Part shown: piece by piece, positions 17,941 through 28,270 of the stretch | How the letters are laid out: each line of letters opens with the position of its first letter | Position numbering within the stretch: the first letter of the stretch is position 1 | Assembly (NCBI GenBank): GCA_017644005.1 | Contig: JAEPMJ010000001.1 | Span: forward strand, 930,001 to 994,000 | Source of the DNA: Rhizobiaceae bacterium | Lineage (GTDB): Bacteria; Pseudomonadota; Alphaproteobacteria; Rhizobiales; Rhizobiaceae | DNA: 64,000 nucleotides | Direction of reading: 5' to 3' | The notes under the pieces: generated by a model | What the model was told of the DNA's origin: nothing | The model's database searches: none | Seen by the model: only the letters and a program-made list of their open reading frames with translations | Translations under genes and position numbers: made by a program

Positions 17941-19161
17941 ATGAGACGTGTCGTCGTAACCGGCCTTGGTGTCGTTTCTTCGATCGGCAACAATGCCTCG
18001 GAGGTGACGAATTCGCTGCGCAATGCGAAGTCCGGGATCAGCTTCTCGGACGATTTCGCCGAACACGGATTCAAATGTCAGGTCTGGGGTGCTCCCACGC
18101 TCGATGCGTCGGAGCTCGTTGACCGTCGGGCCATGCGCTTCCTGTCGAAGGGCGGCGCCTGGAACCATGTGGCCATGCAGCAGGCGATCAGCGATTCCGG
18201 CCTCGAAGAGGGCGACATCACAAATGAGCGCACCGGCATCGTGATGGGCTCGGGCGGCCCGTCAACCCGAACCATCGTGGAAGCAGCTGCGATTACCGAG
18301 AAAAACGGCTCGCCGAAGCGGATCGGCCCGTTCGCCGTGCCGAAGGCCATGTCGTCAACCGCATCCGCAACACTGGCGACCTGGTTCAAGATTCATGGCG
18401 TGAACTACTCGATCTCATCGGCCTGCTCGACGTCGGCGCATTGCGTGGGAAACGCTGCCGAGCTCATCCAGTGGGGCAAACAGGACGTTATGTTTGCCGG
18501 TGGCCATGAAGACCTCGACTGGACGATGTCGAACCTGTTCGACGCAATGGGCGCGATGTCATCCAAGTATAATGACAGCCCCTCGACCGCATCGCGCGCA
18601 TATGACGTCAACCGCGACGGTTTCGTGATCGCCGGAGGTGCCGGCGTACTGGTTCTGGAAGAACTGGAGCACGCCAAGGCGCGGGGCGCCAAGATCTACT
18701 GCGAGATCGTTGGCTACGGCGCCACGTCGGATGGCTACGACATGGTCGCGCCTTCCGGTGAGGGCGCCGTGCGCTGCATGAAACAGGCACTTTCCACAGT
18801 CGATGGACATGTCGACTACATCAATACGCACGGTACCTCGACACCTGTCGGCGATTCGCGCGAGATCGCGGCAATCCGCGAGGTGTTCGGCAACGACATT
18901 CCGCACATCGCCTCCACCAAATCGCTGACCGGACATTGCCTCGGCGGCGCCGGCGTTCAGGAGGCCATCTACTCCATCCTGATGATGCAGGAGCGCTTCA
19001 TAGGCGAGAGCGCCCATGTCGAAGAACTCGATCCCGAGTTCGAAGGCATGCCGGTCGTACGCAAGCGCATTGACGACGCCAAGCTCGATATCGCGCTTTC
19101 GAATTCCTTCGGCTTCGGCGGGACCAACGCGACGTTGGTCATGCAGCGCTACAACGGATAA
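17941..19161 (+). CDS. fabB: Beta-ketoacyl-ACP synthase I
   Basis: 406 residues, the normal length, with the Cys-His-His triad: C162 in [10 protein letters not shown], a histidine in INTHGTSTP and another in [11 protein letters not shown]. It condenses malonyl-ACP with acyl-ACP, including the cis-3-decenoyl product of FabA, so the fabA-fabB pair supports unsaturated fatty acid synthesis. AGGGAGAAC precedes the ATG. It is 49 bases after fabA. Confidence 0.97.
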   Translation: MRRVVVTGLGVVSSIGNNASEVTNSLRNAKSGISFSDDFAEHGFKCQVWGAPTLDASELVDRRAMRFLSKGGAWNHVAMQQAISDSGLEEGDITNERTGIVMGSGGPSTRTIVEAAAITEKNGSPKRIGPFAVPKAMSSTASATLATWFKIHGVNYSISSACSTSAHCVGNAAELIQWGKQDVMFAGGHEDLDWTMSNLFDAMGAMSSKYNDSPSTASRAYDVNRDGFVIAGGAGVLVLEELEHAKARGAKIYCEIVGYGATSDGYDMVAPSGEGAVRCMKQALSTVDGHVDYINTHGTSTPVGDSREIAAIREVFGNDIPHIASTKSLTGHCLGGAGVQEAIYSILMMQERFIGESAHVEELDPEFEGMPVVRKRIDDAKLDIALSNSFGFGGTNATLVMQRYNG

Positions 19162-19175
19162 CGGGACCCGCCTGC

Positions 19176-19988
19176 ATGGATGGACTGATGAAGGGCCGCA
19201 AAGGCCTCGTCACCGGCATCGCCAATGATCACTCGATCGCATGGGGTATCGCCAGAACACTGCACAAGCATGGCGCCGAGATCGCGCTGACCTACCAGGG
19301 TGAGGCTTTCGGCAGGCGGGTGAAACCGCTTGCCGAGCAGATCGGCAGCAAGCTCGTCATGCCCTGCGATGTCGAGGATCGCGAATCCGTCGAAACCGTT
19401 TTCGAGACGCTCGGCAATGAATGGGGCGAGATCGACTTCATCGTTCACGCGATCGGTTTTTCCGACAAGACCGAACTGAAGGGGCCTTATGCCGAGACCA
19501 GCCGCGAGAACTTTTCGCGCACGATGCTGATCTCCTGCTATTCCTTCACCGAAATGGCGCGACTGGCCGCGCCTTTGATGAAGAACGGCGGCAGCATGGT
19601 CACCATGACCTATGCGGGTGCGACACGCGTGATGCCCAATTACAATGTGATGGGTGTTGCAAAGGCTGCGCTTGAGGCAAGCGTCCGATACCTGGCAAAC
19701 GATTACGGGCCGCGCGGCATTCGCGTCAACGGTATTTCAGCCGGCCCGGTGCGCACGCTCGCAGGTGCTGGCATTTCCGATGCGCGGTACATGTTCTCGT
19801 TCCAGCAGCGCAACTCTCCGCTGCGCAGGACAGTGTCGCTCGACGAGGTCGGCGGGTCTGCGCTCTATCTGCTTTCGGAACTGTCGGGCGGCGTGACCGG
19901 CGAAATACACTTCGTGGATTCTGGTTACCATATCGTTTCCATGCCGTCGCTGGACGAGCTTAAGCGCTTCGATTCAAACGATAATTAG
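19176..19988 (+). CDS. fabI: NADH-dependent enoyl-ACP reductase
   Basis: 270 residues. The FabI-type short-chain reductase pattern is clear: GLVTGIANDHSIAWGIA for the nucleotide, and Y-x6-K in NYNVMGVAKAALE for catalysis, with GISAGPVRTLAGAGI behind it. It performs the last reduction of each elongation round and is the usual triclosan target. It follows fabB by 14 bases and completes the fabA-fabB-fabI operon. Confidence 0.95.
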   Translation: MDGLMKGRKGLVTGIANDHSIAWGIARTLHKHGAEIALTYQGEAFGRRVKPLAEQIGSKLVMPCDVEDRESVETVFETLGNEWGEIDFIVHAIGFSDKTELKGPYAETSRENFSRTMLISCYSFTEMARLAAPLMKNGGSMVTMTYAGATRVMPNYNVMGVAKAALEASVRYLANDYGPRGIRVNGISAGPVRTLAGAGISDARYMFSFQQRNSPLRRTVSLDEVGGSALYLLSELSGGVTGEIHFVDSGYHIVSMPSLDELKRFDSNDN

Positions 19989-20074
19989 GAATCGGCTGGG
20001 AAAAAAGCAATCGAAGGTAGAAACGGTTTCTAAGTAGATTTGCTCTATCGTTACAGGCGAATGGGGCAAATGAC

Positions 20075-21604
20075 ATGCAAGAATCCAACCATCCGTTTCG
20101 TACACCTGTCTTCCGCCTGCTGACCATCGGAGCTGCCGGTCTGTGCAGCTTCATTATCGGTTTGTGGGGGTTGCGCTACGGCATGGGCGATCAGATCGCA
20201 GGCATGCCTGCCGAGGTGATCGGCGCCATCATTGCCTCCCTTTGCGCGCTGGCGGCAGCCAGTTCTTCGCTCTCCTTCTTTGCCGGTGTCGATGAATCTG
20301 CGAGCTATGTTTTTCGCGAAACCCAGTTCGACAAATTGACCGGGCTCAATTCGCGGGCCGCGATGATCGGCAAGATCGCCGAGGCGGCAGTGGGAACCGG
20401 ACGTACCGGACAGCCGGTCTATCTCATCGATATCGACATAGACCGATTCAAACACATCAACGATTCCATCGGCGACCAGCAGGGCGACGAGCTCGTCAAG
20501 CTGTTTGCAGAACGGCTGAAGAGCAACCTGCCGGAAGGCATCGAGATCGGGCGGATCGGCTCCGGCCAGTTTGGCGTGCTGTTGCCTGACGGTACCACAC
20601 CCATTCAGCTTGATGAGCTGGTCGAACAGCTCATCGAACTGATGATGAAACCCTATCAGCTCAAGACGCATCTGCAGTCGATCAGCATTTCGGTGGGTAT
20701 TGTCGCGATGCCGAAAGACGGCGACGACCCGATCGTGCTTTTGCGGCGCTCCAATCTGGCGCTGCAGCAGGCGCGGGCACTGGGCGTCGCGAGCTGGGCT
20801 GTCTTCCACCCCGATATGGGCTTGGTCGCCGAGCACCGGCAGTGGGTCGAATCCGAGCTGCATTCAGCGTTCAAGCGCGGCGATTTCACACTGCATTACC
20901 AACCTCAGTTGGATCTCTCGAGCAAACGGATCGTCGGCTACGAGGCGTTGATCCGCTGGAATCACCCCACCCGCGGCATGATCCCGCCGATGGAGTTCAT
21001 CCCGATCGCCGAAGAAACCGGCATGATCGTCCCAATTGGCGAGTGGGTGCTGCGCAAGGCGTGTACCGACGCGCATATGCTACCGGACGACTGCTTCGTC
21101 GCGGTCAACATCTCGCCGGTGCAGTTCATGTCCAAGGACTTCATGCCGATGGTGCGTTCGATCCTCAGCGAAACCGGCGTCAAACCGCAGAAGCTGGAGC
21201 TGGAGGTCACCGAAACCGCCATGATGCAGGACCGCGAACGCGCGGCCAAGATTCTGGAAGAACTCTGCCAGATGGGCATTTCAATCGCGGTCGACGATTT
21301 CGGCACCGGATATTCGAACCTCAGCTATCTGATCGACTTCTCGTTCCAGAAGCTGAAGATCGACAGATCCTTCATCGCCCGGATGGAAAAGGACAGCAAT
21401 TCCGGCGCCGTGGTGTCGACAATTGTGGGCCTGTCGCGCGCGCTGGGTGTTCACACCATAGCCGAAGGCGTAGAGACGGAAAGCCAGGCAACATTGCTCA
21501 AGGCCGCAGGCTGCGAGGTCGTGCAGGGCTATTTCTACGGCCGTCCGGAACCGTTGGTTATCAACCACGCGCCGGAAATGGGGAAGGTCGCCAACCTTCA
21601 CTAG
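20075..21604 (+). CDS. Membrane GGDEF-EAL protein, probable c-di-GMP phosphodiesterase
   Basis: 509 residues: two membrane segments (about 16-37 and 48-70), a GGDEF domain (about 85-245) and an EAL domain (about 260-500). The cyclase signature is degenerate: GSGQF (162-166) stands where GGDEF is needed, so cyclase activity is unlikely. The EAL domain is intact: YEALIRW (E290), [10 protein letters not shown] (D407, D408) and the later TIAEGVETE. It most likely degrades c-di-GMP, with the GGDEF domain acting as a regulatory GTP-binding module. It lies alone between fabI and rsmC. Confidence 0.88.
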   Translation: MQESNHPFRTPVFRLLTIGAAGLCSFIIGLWGLRYGMGDQIAGMPAEVIGAIIASLCALAAASSSLSFFAGVDESASYVFRETQFDKLTGLNSRAAMIGKIAEAAVGTGRTGQPVYLIDIDIDRFKHINDSIGDQQGDELVKLFAERLKSNLPEGIEIGRIGSGQFGVLLPDGTTPIQLDELVEQLIELMMKPYQLKTHLQSISISVGIVAMPKDGDDPIVLLRRSNLALQQARALGVASWAVFHPDMGLVAEHRQWVESELHSAFKRGDFTLHYQPQLDLSSKRIVGYEALIRWNHPTRGMIPPMEFIPIAEETGMIVPIGEWVLRKACTDAHMLPDDCFVAVNISPVQFMSKDFMPMVRSILSETGVKPQKLELEVTETAMMQDRERAAKILEELCQMGISIAVDDFGTGYSNLSYLIDFSFQKLKIDRSFIARMEKDSNSGAVVSTIVGLSRALGVHTIAEGVETESQATLLKAAGCEVVQGYFYGRPEPLVINHAPEMGKVANLH

Positions 21605-21614
21605 CAATGGCATC

Positions 21615-21638
21615 GGGAGCGGCTCGGCAGCCGCTCCC
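21615..21638. terminator. Stem-loop between convergent genes, probable bidirectional terminator
   Basis: Perfect 10-bp inverted repeat GGGAGCGGCT / AGCCGCTCCC with loop CGGC, between the stops of the EAL gene and rsmC. There is no long T tract on either side, so termination would be weak or assisted. Confidence 0.5.
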
Positions 21639-21640
21639 GC

Positions 21641-22645
21641 CTATTTCGTCGCCCACAGCACCTTGTAGCGCCCGTCCACAGCCAGTTCGCCACAAGCGGA
21701 CGACCCGGCCTGCAGGTCTCCCTCATAGGGAAGCCCGCGATTGGCGACGAGAAATAACTTCCCGCCCTTTTTCAACGCCCCGAGCGCTGTATTGACGAAG
21801 GCTGAGCCGATCCCTGGTTCAGTCGCACGCCCCTGATGGAAGGGCGGATTCATCACAATCACGTCGTACTGCCGGCTGACCGGCTCCGACAGAAGATCGT
21901 GCCAGAAGAAGCCGAGCTCCGCGTTCCCGGCACCGCCCAGATTGACCTTGGCCGCCTCCAGCGCCGCATGAGACGCCTCATAAAGATCGAGTGAGGTGAC
22001 ACGCGCGCGGTTTGCCAGTTCGGCTGAAAGATAACCCCAGCCAGCGCCGAAATCGGCCACCGAGCCCCCGATATCGTCAGGTAGATGCTGCGCCAGGAGC
22101 TGTGAACCGGGATCGACCGCGTCGGCAGAAAACATACCCGGCCCGGTCTCGAAACGGCCTTCGACGAGGCCGTTCGGATGCGACAGCGCCTCCACCAGTC
22201 CGGCTACTTCGGCTGGTCGCTGCAACCAGAAAGCCATGCCGTGAAACTTGGCCTGGGCGCCGGCCAGATCATGAATCGCGGAAACGCGCTTTTTCAGGCT
22301 CGCCATGCCGTCGGTCTTCAGGCCTGCAACGAGCACCGTCCCACCCGTTTTCGTTCGGGCAAGCGCTTCGGCAATCCATGTCTCGTTCTGGCGGCGGTGG
22401 CGGCCTGCAAAGACAAGCGTCAGATCGAAATCCGAGCCTTCCGGCGCCGGAGATACGCTACAGCGCTGGTTGTGGAGAGACAGATAGGCCGGCCGAAAAT
22501 CCTGAACGTATCGGGTTTCGCCGCCAAAATCTTCCGGCCAGCGCAGCGCGTTCTGTGCGTTGAAGACAAGGCAACGGGTGGCAGGTATCTCGATCAGGCC
22601 ACGTTCGATGACATGCAGCGCTATCGCCGGCCTGTTGTCCGTCAT
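21641..22645 (-). CDS. rsmC: 16S rRNA guanine-N2 methyltransferase, RsmC-like
   Basis: 334 residues with two methyltransferase-like halves; the C-terminal one holds the SAM motif VADFGAGWGYLS and the catalytic NPPFH motif of N2-guanine methyltransferases. The N-terminal half is the degenerate copy typical of RsmC/RlmG. RsmC modifies G1207 of 16S rRNA in the 30S subunit. It follows pnp in the same direction, separated by a terminator. Confidence 0.82.
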   Translation of the reverse strand: MTDNRPAIALHVIERGLIEIPATRCLVFNAQNALRWPEDFGGETRYVQDFRPAYLSLHNQRCSVSPAPEGSDFDLTLVFAGRHRRQNETWIAEALARTKTGGTVLVAGLKTDGMASLKKRVSAIHDLAGAQAKFHGMAFWLQRPAEVAGLVEALSHPNGLVEGRFETGPGMFSADAVDPGSQLLAQHLPDDIGGSVADFGAGWGYLSAELANRARVTSLDLYEASHAALEAAKVNLGGAGNAELGFFWHDLLSEPVSRQYDVIVMNPPFHQGRATEPGIGSAFVNTALGALKKGGKLFLVANRGLPYEGDLQAGSSACGELAVDGRYKVLWATK

Positions 22646-22682
22646 TCCAGTTACTCCATTCCCTAACCCGCCGTCGCATAGA

Positions 22683-22712
22683 GAAAAGGCGCGGCCACAG
22701 GACCGCGCCTTT
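22683..22712 (-). terminator. Terminator of the rpsO-pnp transcript
   Basis: On the minus strand AAAGGCGCGG / CCGCGCCTTT stem with an eight-base loop, ending in TTTTCTC, 24 bases after the pnp stop. Confidence 0.8.
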
Positions 22713-22735
22713 CGATCTCACAATCGCGGCTGCGA

Positions 22736-24877
22736 TCAGGCGTCGGTTTCTTCCGACTTCTTCTCGCGGACGATTTCCTTGCCGGTCTCCTGGTCGACGA
22801 CTTTCATCGACAGGCGCACCTTGCCGCGCTCGTCGAAGCCCATCAGCTTGACGAAGACCTTGTCGCCTTCCTTGACGACGTCGGTCGTCTTGCCGACGCG
22901 CTCCTGGGCAAGCTGCGAGATGTGAACCAGACCGTCCTTGGGGCCGAAGAAGTTGACGAAAGCGCCGAAATCGGCGGTTTTCACGACCGTGCCCTCGTAG
23001 ATTTCGCCCACTTCCGGCTCGGCCGTCAGCGAGTGAATCCACTTCTTGGCGGCTTCGATCTCCTTCGCATTCGACGACGCGATCTTCACCGTGCCGTCGT
23101 CCTCGATATTGATCTTGGCGCCGGTCTTCTCGACGATTTCGCGGATGACCTTGCCGCCGGTGCCGATCACGTCGCGGATCTTGTCGGTCGGAATGGTCAT
23201 GACCTCGATGCGCGGCGCGAATTCGCCGAGCTCGGAGCGGCCCTCGGAGATGGCCTTGCCCATTTCACTCAGGATGTGGGTACGGCCGTCCCTGGCCTGA
23301 CCCAGGGCGATCTTCATGATCTCCTCGGTGATGCCATCGATCTTGATGTCCATCTGCAGCGAGGTGATGCCGTCCACGGTGCCCGCGACCTTGAAGTCCA
23401 TGTCGCCGAGGTGATCCTCGTCACCCAGAATGTCGGAAAGAACCGCGAAACGTTCGCCTTCCTTGATCAGGCCCATTGCGATGCCCGCAACCGGCTTGGC
23501 CAGCGGAACGCCCGCATCCATCAGCGCCAGCGAGGTGCCGCAGACGGTGGCCATCGAAGACGAACCGTTGGACTCGGTAACCTCCGAAACAACGCGCAGC
23601 GTATAAGGAAACTGCTCTGCAGCCGGCAGCATCGGGTGGATCGCACGCCAGGCAAGCTTGCCGTGACCGATTTCGCGGCGTCCCGGCGACCCCATGCGGC
23701 CCGTCTCGCCCACCGAATAGGGCGGGAAGTTGTAGTGCAGCATGAAGGTTTCTTTGTAGGTGCCGGTAAGCGCGTCAACGAACTGCTCGTCCTCACCGGT
23801 GCCAAGCGTGGCAACCACCAGCGCCTGCGTTTCGCCGCGGGTGAACACGGCCGAACCGTGCGTGCGCGGCAGGACGCCGACTTCCGACACGATCGAGCGC
23901 ACCGTTTTCAGGTCGCGGCCGTCAATGCGGCTGCCGGTGTCGAGGATGTTCCAGCGGACGATCTTGGCCTGCAGATCCTTGAACACAGAGCCGACCTGCT
24001 CCGGCGACCATTTGGCTTCTTCGCCTTCGTCCGGCGTGAAGGCATCCTTCACCTTGGCCTTGACCGCGTCCACAGCGGCGTAGCGCTGCTGCTTGTCGGT
24101 AATCTTGTAGGCTTCGCGAAGCTCGCCCTCGACGAGCTTCAGCATCTCGCCTTCGAGTTCGGAAAGGTCGGCTGTGGTGTGTTCGCGCGGTTCCTTGGCG
24201 GCGGCTTCAGCCAGCTTGATGATCGCGTCGATCACCGGCTGGAATGCCTTGTGGCCGAAGGTCACTGCACCGAGCATGACCTCTTCGGACAGCTCATGGG
24301 CCTCGGACTCGACCATCATCACCGCTTCGCCGGTACCTGCGACAACCAGGTCGAGCTTGGTCTCGGGCATCTCGTCGACCTGCGGGTTGAGCACATACTC
24401 GCCACCGATATAGCCGACGCGCGCAGCACCGATCGGGCCCATGAAAGGTACACCCGACAAGGTGAGAGCGGCAGAGGCGCCGATCATGGCGACGATGTCC
24501 GGATCATTCTCCAGATCGTGCTGAAGCACGGTGAGAACGACTTGCGTGTCGTTCTTGTAGCCATCGGCGAAGAGCGGGCGGATCGGGCGGTCGATCAGGC
24601 GCGACGTCAGCGTTTCCTTCTCGCTCGGACGTCCCTCGCGCTTGAAGAAGCCGCCAGGGATCTTGCCGGCGGCAAAGGTCTTTTCCTGGTAGTTCACGGT
24701 CAGCGGGAAGAAGTCGAAGCCGGGCTTCGGTGCCTTTTCCGACACTACGGTGGCGAGAACCACCGTTTCGCCGTAGGTGGCAAGCACGGCGCCGTCAGCC
24801 TGACGGGCGATCTTGCCGGTTTCCAGAATGAGCGGACGGCCGCCCCATTCCATTTCAACTTTGTGATGTTTGAACAT
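22736..24877 (-). CDS. pnp: Polyribonucleotide nucleotidyltransferase (PNPase)
   Basis: 713 residues. Two RNase PH-type cores are recognisable (first [25 protein letters not shown]; second [19 protein letters not shown]), then a KH domain ([15 protein letters not shown]) and an S1 domain ([20 protein letters not shown]). It degrades RNA phosphorolytically from the 3' end and joins the degradosome. It lies downstream of rpsO, as in most bacteria. A frame of 886 codons on the opposite strand is only a GC-driven shadow. Confidence 0.98.
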   Translation of the reverse strand: MFKHHKVEMEWGGRPLILETGKIARQADGAVLATYGETVVLATVVSEKAPKPGFDFFPLTVNYQEKTFAAGKIPGGFFKREGRPSEKETLTSRLIDRPIRPLFADGYKNDTQVVLTVLQHDLENDPDIVAMIGASAALTLSGVPFMGPIGAARVGYIGGEYVLNPQVDEMPETKLDLVVAGTGEAVMMVESEAHELSEEVMLGAVTFGHKAFQPVIDAIIKLAEAAAKEPREHTTADLSELEGEMLKLVEGELREAYKITDKQQRYAAVDAVKAKVKDAFTPDEGEEAKWSPEQVGSVFKDLQAKIVRWNILDTGSRIDGRDLKTVRSIVSEVGVLPRTHGSAVFTRGETQALVVATLGTGEDEQFVDALTGTYKETFMLHYNFPPYSVGETGRMGSPGRREIGHGKLAWRAIHPMLPAAEQFPYTLRVVSEVTESNGSSSMATVCGTSLALMDAGVPLAKPVAGIAMGLIKEGERFAVLSDILGDEDHLGDMDFKVAGTVDGITSLQMDIKIDGITEEIMKIALGQARDGRTHILSEMGKAISEGRSELGEFAPRIEVMTIPTDKIRDVIGTGGKVIREIVEKTGAKINIEDDGTVKIASSNAKEIEAAKKWIHSLTAEPEVGEIYEGTVVKTADFGAFVNFFGPKDGLVHISQLAQERVGKTTDVVKEGDKVFVKLMGFDERGKVRLSMKVVDQETGKEIVREKKSEETDA

Positions 24878-25202
24878 ATCTCGTCCTTGTTGGGAAAGCG
24901 CGCGCCCTCCATGGCGCGGTCCGCTTCCCTGCTTCGTTCGCCGGCTGCCACGAAACGCGGCGCGAGCCGCCAGATGGCGCTGCCGGGTATGCTATCGGAC
25001 CCGCCACCCAACCAAGGATGGGCCGGCAAAGGTCCGGAACGAGCCACGGGCAAGACAACGGGGAGCTCGCCAGTACGCGCATCGCCTCGACGCGCCGAGC
25101 TGCCTGCAATCCTGCCCCATGACCCGGTCCTGGGGTTACGCCGTCTGCGTTTCTGTTGTCGCGGCGGCGCAGGGTTCGGGGCGTTTCAAAGCCCCGGCGA
25201 TG
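24878..25202. other. pnp leader without a gene
   Basis: About 325 bases between pnp and the rpsO terminator. No frame shows coding character and no tRNA or IS is visible. Because the rpsO terminator precedes it, it should hold a pnp promoter and the structured leader on which PNPase/RNase III autoregulation usually acts, but I see no convincing promoter elements. Confidence 0.5.
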
Positions 25203-25231
25203 CAAAAACGGGCGGACAAAGCCGCCCGTTC
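25203..25231 (-). terminator. Terminator after rpsO
   Basis: Minus-strand stem AACGGGCGG / CCGCCCGTT followed by TTTTT, ten bases beyond the rpsO stop. Read-through would feed pnp. Confidence 0.85.
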
Positions 25232-25240
25232 CCGCAACAA

Positions 25241-25510
25241 TCAGCGGCGCAGACCGAGCTTGCCGATCAGCGTCGAGTAACGGCCTTCGTCCTTGGTCTT
25301 CAGATAGTCCAGAAGACGACGGCGCTGCGAAACCAGCTTCAGCAGACCACGGCGGGAGTGATTGTCCTTTTTGTGGTCCTTGAAGTGTTCGGTCAGGTTC
25401 GTAATACGCTCAGAGAGAATGGCGACCTGCACCTCAGGCGAACCAGTGTCGCCCTTGGCCGTTGCGTATTCTTTCATGAGTTCCTGTTTCCGCTCAGCGG
25501 TTATCGACAT
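25241..25510 (-). CDS. rpsO: 30S ribosomal protein S15
   Basis: 89 residues, exact S15 length and pattern: [56 protein letters not shown], ending LGLRR. It binds the central domain of 16S rRNA and, in many bacteria, its own mRNA. The ATG at 25510 has AAAGGA upstream; a longer in-frame extension to 25633 has no S15 homology. Confidence 0.98.
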   Translation of the reverse strand: MSITAERKQELMKEYATAKGDTGSPEVQVAILSERITNLTEHFKDHKKDNHSRRGLLKLVSQRRRLLDYLKTKDEGRYSTLIGKLGLRR

Positions 25511-25665
25511 CGGAATTCCTTTCAAAACTCGGGAGGAAAAGGGACGCCCACGGCCGGGATGTCGTCCAGCGGGGGCCGGTAAAGGCAGCGTGATACGCTG
25601 CGCTGCGGCGCATATAGTCCAATTCAGCAGCAAATGCCAGTGCGTTTCTTGGTTGGACTATTCCG

Positions 25666-26739
25666 CTACAGCCACTTCTTCCAGCGAAACAGGAGGAGAA
25701 GGGCAATAGCGATCGACGCCATAATCCCAAGCGCCATCGGATAGCCGTAGGGCAATTCGAGTTCAGGCATGTTCCAGGTCGAGCTCGGATCGAAATTCAT
25801 ACCCCAGATACCAGCCAGGAAGCCGAGCGGGATGAAAATGGTCGAGATGATGGTGAGGACCTTCATCACCTCATTCATCTTCGTGGAGACCGACGACATG
25901 TAGAGGTCGAGCAGGCCGGTAGCGAGTTCACGGTAGGTTTCGGTCACGTCGATCAGCTGAATGGCGTGGTCGTAGGTGTCGCGCATATATTGGTGGATGT
26001 CGCGCGGGATCAGACCAAGTTCCTCACGGGTCAACGCCGAGAGCATTTCCCGCGACGGCCACAAGGCGCGCTTGACGGTCAGCAGCTCGCGCTTGATGGC
26101 GTGGAGTTCGTTGATGTCCCTGGGGCGCGGATCGAAGGTGATGCGGTCCTCAAGCTCCTCAAGCTCCTCGCCGATCGCCTCCAGCAGCGGAAAATAGGCA
26201 TCGAGAATAGTGTCCAGGATCGCGTAGACCAGATAGGGTGCGCCGCGCTTGCGAATGCGCCCCGTCGGAGCATTGAGGCGCTTGCGAACGGGATCGAGGC
26301 AGTCGCCCGGCCGCTCCTGAAACGTGACCACATGCGTCTTGTCGAAGGCGATGGCAAACTGCTCCTTGGAGCTTACGCTTTTGCCGTTGAACATGTGGAC
26401 GATGATCAGCGGATGGCCATCATAGACGTCGACTTTCGGCCGCTGGTCGGTGTTGGCGACATCCTCGATTGCCAGCGGATCCATGTTGAAGAGCTCGCCG
26501 ATAGCGGCGATCAGCTCAAGGTCGGCCAGCCCGATGACATCGACCCACAACCGCTTGCCGGATTTATGCGCGGCACGCACATCCTCGATGCCGACATCCG
26601 CTTTCTCGGTGATCGCATCGTCGGCGATGATCGTCATGCGCATCGACGTCGGCGATGCGTGTTCGTCCGGGACAAGATGCCCCGGAGGCGCGCCTACCGG
26701 CGAACGGCGGTGCTGGACCAGCGATTTCTTTCGGCTCAT
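25666..26739 (-). CDS. corA: Magnesium/cobalt transporter CorA
   Basis: 357 residues: large cytoplasmic funnel domain rich in acidic and helical sequence, then two C-terminal membrane helices with the family's GMN motif (313-315, in GIWGMNFDP) in the loop and the basic end FRWKKWL. CorA forms a pentameric channel for Mg2+ with Co2+/Ni2+ leak. It sits between truB and rpsO, where rhizobial genomes usually have these two adjacent, so it may be an insertion into the cluster. The first 30 residues are unconserved; M33 or M35 could be the real start. Confidence 0.93.
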   Translation of the reverse strand: MSRKKSLVQHRRSPVGAPPGHLVPDEHASPTSMRMTIIADDAITEKADVGIEDVRAAHKSGKRLWVDVIGLADLELIAAIGELFNMDPLAIEDVANTDQRPKVDVYDGHPLIIVHMFNGKSVSSKEQFAIAFDKTHVVTFQERPGDCLDPVRKRLNAPTGRIRKRGAPYLVYAILDTILDAYFPLLEAIGEELEELEDRITFDPRPRDINELHAIKRELLTVKRALWPSREMLSALTREELGLIPRDIHQYMRDTYDHAIQLIDVTETYRELATGLLDLYMSSVSTKMNEVMKVLTIISTIFIPLGFLAGIWGMNFDPSSTWNMPELELPYGYPMALGIMASIAIALLLLFRWKKWL

Positions 26740-26792
26740 GGATCAAGGTTGGCGCAGATGACGCACCGGCGGCAAGCCAAAAGTTCGATTGT

Positions 26793-27758
26793 TCAGTCGC
26801 TGAAAACGCGGCGCGGATGGAACATGCCGGCCTCGATCGCGCCGAGGGCAACGAGACGCCCCCTTGCCACCGCGCAGGCATCCTCCGCTTCTATCGGAGC
26901 GCCGGCACCGCGCACGATTGCCGGGTTGCCGAGCCTCACCTTGCGGGCTGCATCGTCCGAGAGCATCACCTGCGGCAGGAAAGAAAGGGCGGCACCGGTG
27001 TCCAGTAAAAGTGCATCGAGCGCGCCGAAGGCATCGGCGGCCGGAGGCAACGGGCGGTTGTCTTCGCCAAGTTCCCGCTCCGGCGATGCCTGCTCCAGAG
27101 TTGCGAGGGATAAGAGTTGCTCAGGCGTGAACGGATCGACCTCGGTGCGGCGCAATTCGGCGATGTGGCCGTAGCAGCCAAGCTGGCGTCCCATGTCGCG
27201 GGCAAGGGAGCGCACATAGGTGCCCTTGCCGCATTCGATCTCGAACACGGTATGCGTTGCGTCCGGCATTTCCACGATATCGAGCCGGCCGATCTCGACT
27301 TCGCGCGCCGGAATGTCGATCGCCTCGCCTTCGCGGGCGAGATCGTAGGCGCGCTCGCCGCCGATCTTGATCGCCGAGAATTGCGGCGGCGTCTGCATGA
27401 TGACGCCGGTAAACTGCGGCAGCAGCGCCCGGATATCGGTTTCAGAAGGCCGCTTTTCGGACGTCTTCGTCGCTTCGCCCTCCAGATCGTCGGTCGTGCG
27501 CTCCTCGCCCCAGGCGACGGTGAAGCGATAGACCTTTGCACCGTCCATCACGTAGGGCACGGTCTTTGTCGCGTCACCGAGGGCAATCGGCAGCATGCCT
27601 GACGCCAGCGGGTCGAGCGTGCCGGCGTGGCCGGCCTTCGCCGCGTTGTACAGCCATTTGATTTTGGAGACGGCCTCGGTGGAGCCCATACCTACCGGCT
27701 TGTCGAATACCACCCAGCCCGAAATCGGGCGGCCCTTCTTCTTGCGGTTGCGGGGCAT
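26793..27758 (-). CDS. truB: tRNA pseudouridine-55 synthase
   Basis: 321 residues. The catalytic aspartate is D49 in [15 protein letters not shown]; the family's [15 protein letters not shown] start, [10 protein letters not shown] and [15 protein letters not shown] motifs are all present. It makes pseudouridine 55 in the T-loop of nearly all tRNAs. Start and rbfA stop overlap by one base, so the genes are translationally coupled. Confidence 0.97.
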   Translation of the reverse strand: MPRNRKKKGRPISGWVVFDKPVGMGSTEAVSKIKWLYNAAKAGHAGTLDPLASGMLPIALGDATKTVPYVMDGAKVYRFTVAWGEERTTDDLEGEATKTSEKRPSETDIRALLPQFTGVIMQTPPQFSAIKIGGERAYDLAREGEAIDIPAREVEIGRLDIVEMPDATHTVFEIECGKGTYVRSLARDMGRQLGCYGHIAELRRTEVDPFTPEQLLSLATLEQASPERELGEDNRPLPPAADAFGALDALLLDTGAALSFLPQVMLSDDAARKVRLGNPAIVRGAGAPIEAEDACAVARGRLVALGAIEAGMFHPRRVFSD

Positions 27759-28162
27759 CAGTTGTCGTCCGCATCATCGTCGAGGTCGCGCGCCACTTCG
27801 GGCGAGCGCAGCAGCTCGTCGATCTTCGCCATGTTGTCGAAGCTGGTATCGAGCCTGAACCTGATCTCGGGCATGTATTTCATCTGCCTCAGTTCGGGCG
27901 TGACCTTGCCGCGGATGAAACGCGCATTGCGGTTGAGCGCGGCAACCACGGCATCGTCATCCTTCGCCGCCAGCGGCGCAACAAACGCCGTCGCGATCTT
28001 GAGGTCGGGGGACATGCGTACTTCGGATACCGAAATGACAGTGGCCTCGATCAGGTCGTCGCGCACCTCGCCGCGCTGAAGCACGGCGGAAACGGCGTGG
28101 CGCACCTGCTCGCCAACGCGCAACTGGCGCTGGGACGGGCCGGAAGATGAAAATCTCGACAC
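27758..28162 (-). CDS. rbfA: 30S ribosome-binding factor A
   Basis: 134 residues with the RbfA pattern [24 protein letters not shown] and [17 protein letters not shown] (here [10 protein letters not shown]), a single KH-like domain, and an acidic tail DLDDDADDN. It assists late 16S rRNA maturation and cold adaptation. It follows infB and overlaps truB, as in the standard nusA-infB cluster. Confidence 0.95.
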   Translation of the reverse strand: MSRFSSSGPSQRQLRVGEQVRHAVSAVLQRGEVRDDLIEATVISVSEVRMSPDLKIATAFVAPLAAKDDDAVVAALNRNARFIRGKVTPELRQMKYMPEIRFRLDTSFDNMAKIDELLRSPEVARDLDDDADDN

Positions 28163-28182
28163 GGTTATATTCCCGAAATCGT

Positions 28183-28207
28183 GCAGGCCGGGTTCGAACC
28201 GGCCTGC
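28183..28207. terminator. Stem-loop between infB and rbfA
   Basis: Perfect 9-bp inverted repeat GCAGGCCGG / CCGGCCTGC with loop GTTCGAA, without a T tract. In the middle of an operon it may act as a partial terminator or an RNA-processing site. Its GTTCGAA resembles a tRNA T-loop, but no tRNA surrounds it. Confidence 0.4.
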
Positions 28208-28270
28208 ATGTTTCTGTTATCGTTCAGTCTTTGGAGTGGTGACGCATCCACGCCACCCCGCCATTACCCG

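Noticed and set aside
24745..25205. Minus-strand frames between pnp and rpsO
   Set aside because: They overlap the pnp start or the rpsO terminator and have no recognisable content.
22922..25582. 886-codon open frame on the plus strand opposite pnp
   Set aside because: It lies antisense to a certain gene, is His/Arg/Gly-rich with no domain, and is explained by high GC at third codon positions of pnp.
28183..28207. GTTCGAAC within a GC-rich palindrome, reminiscent of a tRNA T-arm
   Set aside because: There is no acceptor, D or anticodon arm around it; it is a simple inverted repeat between two genes.
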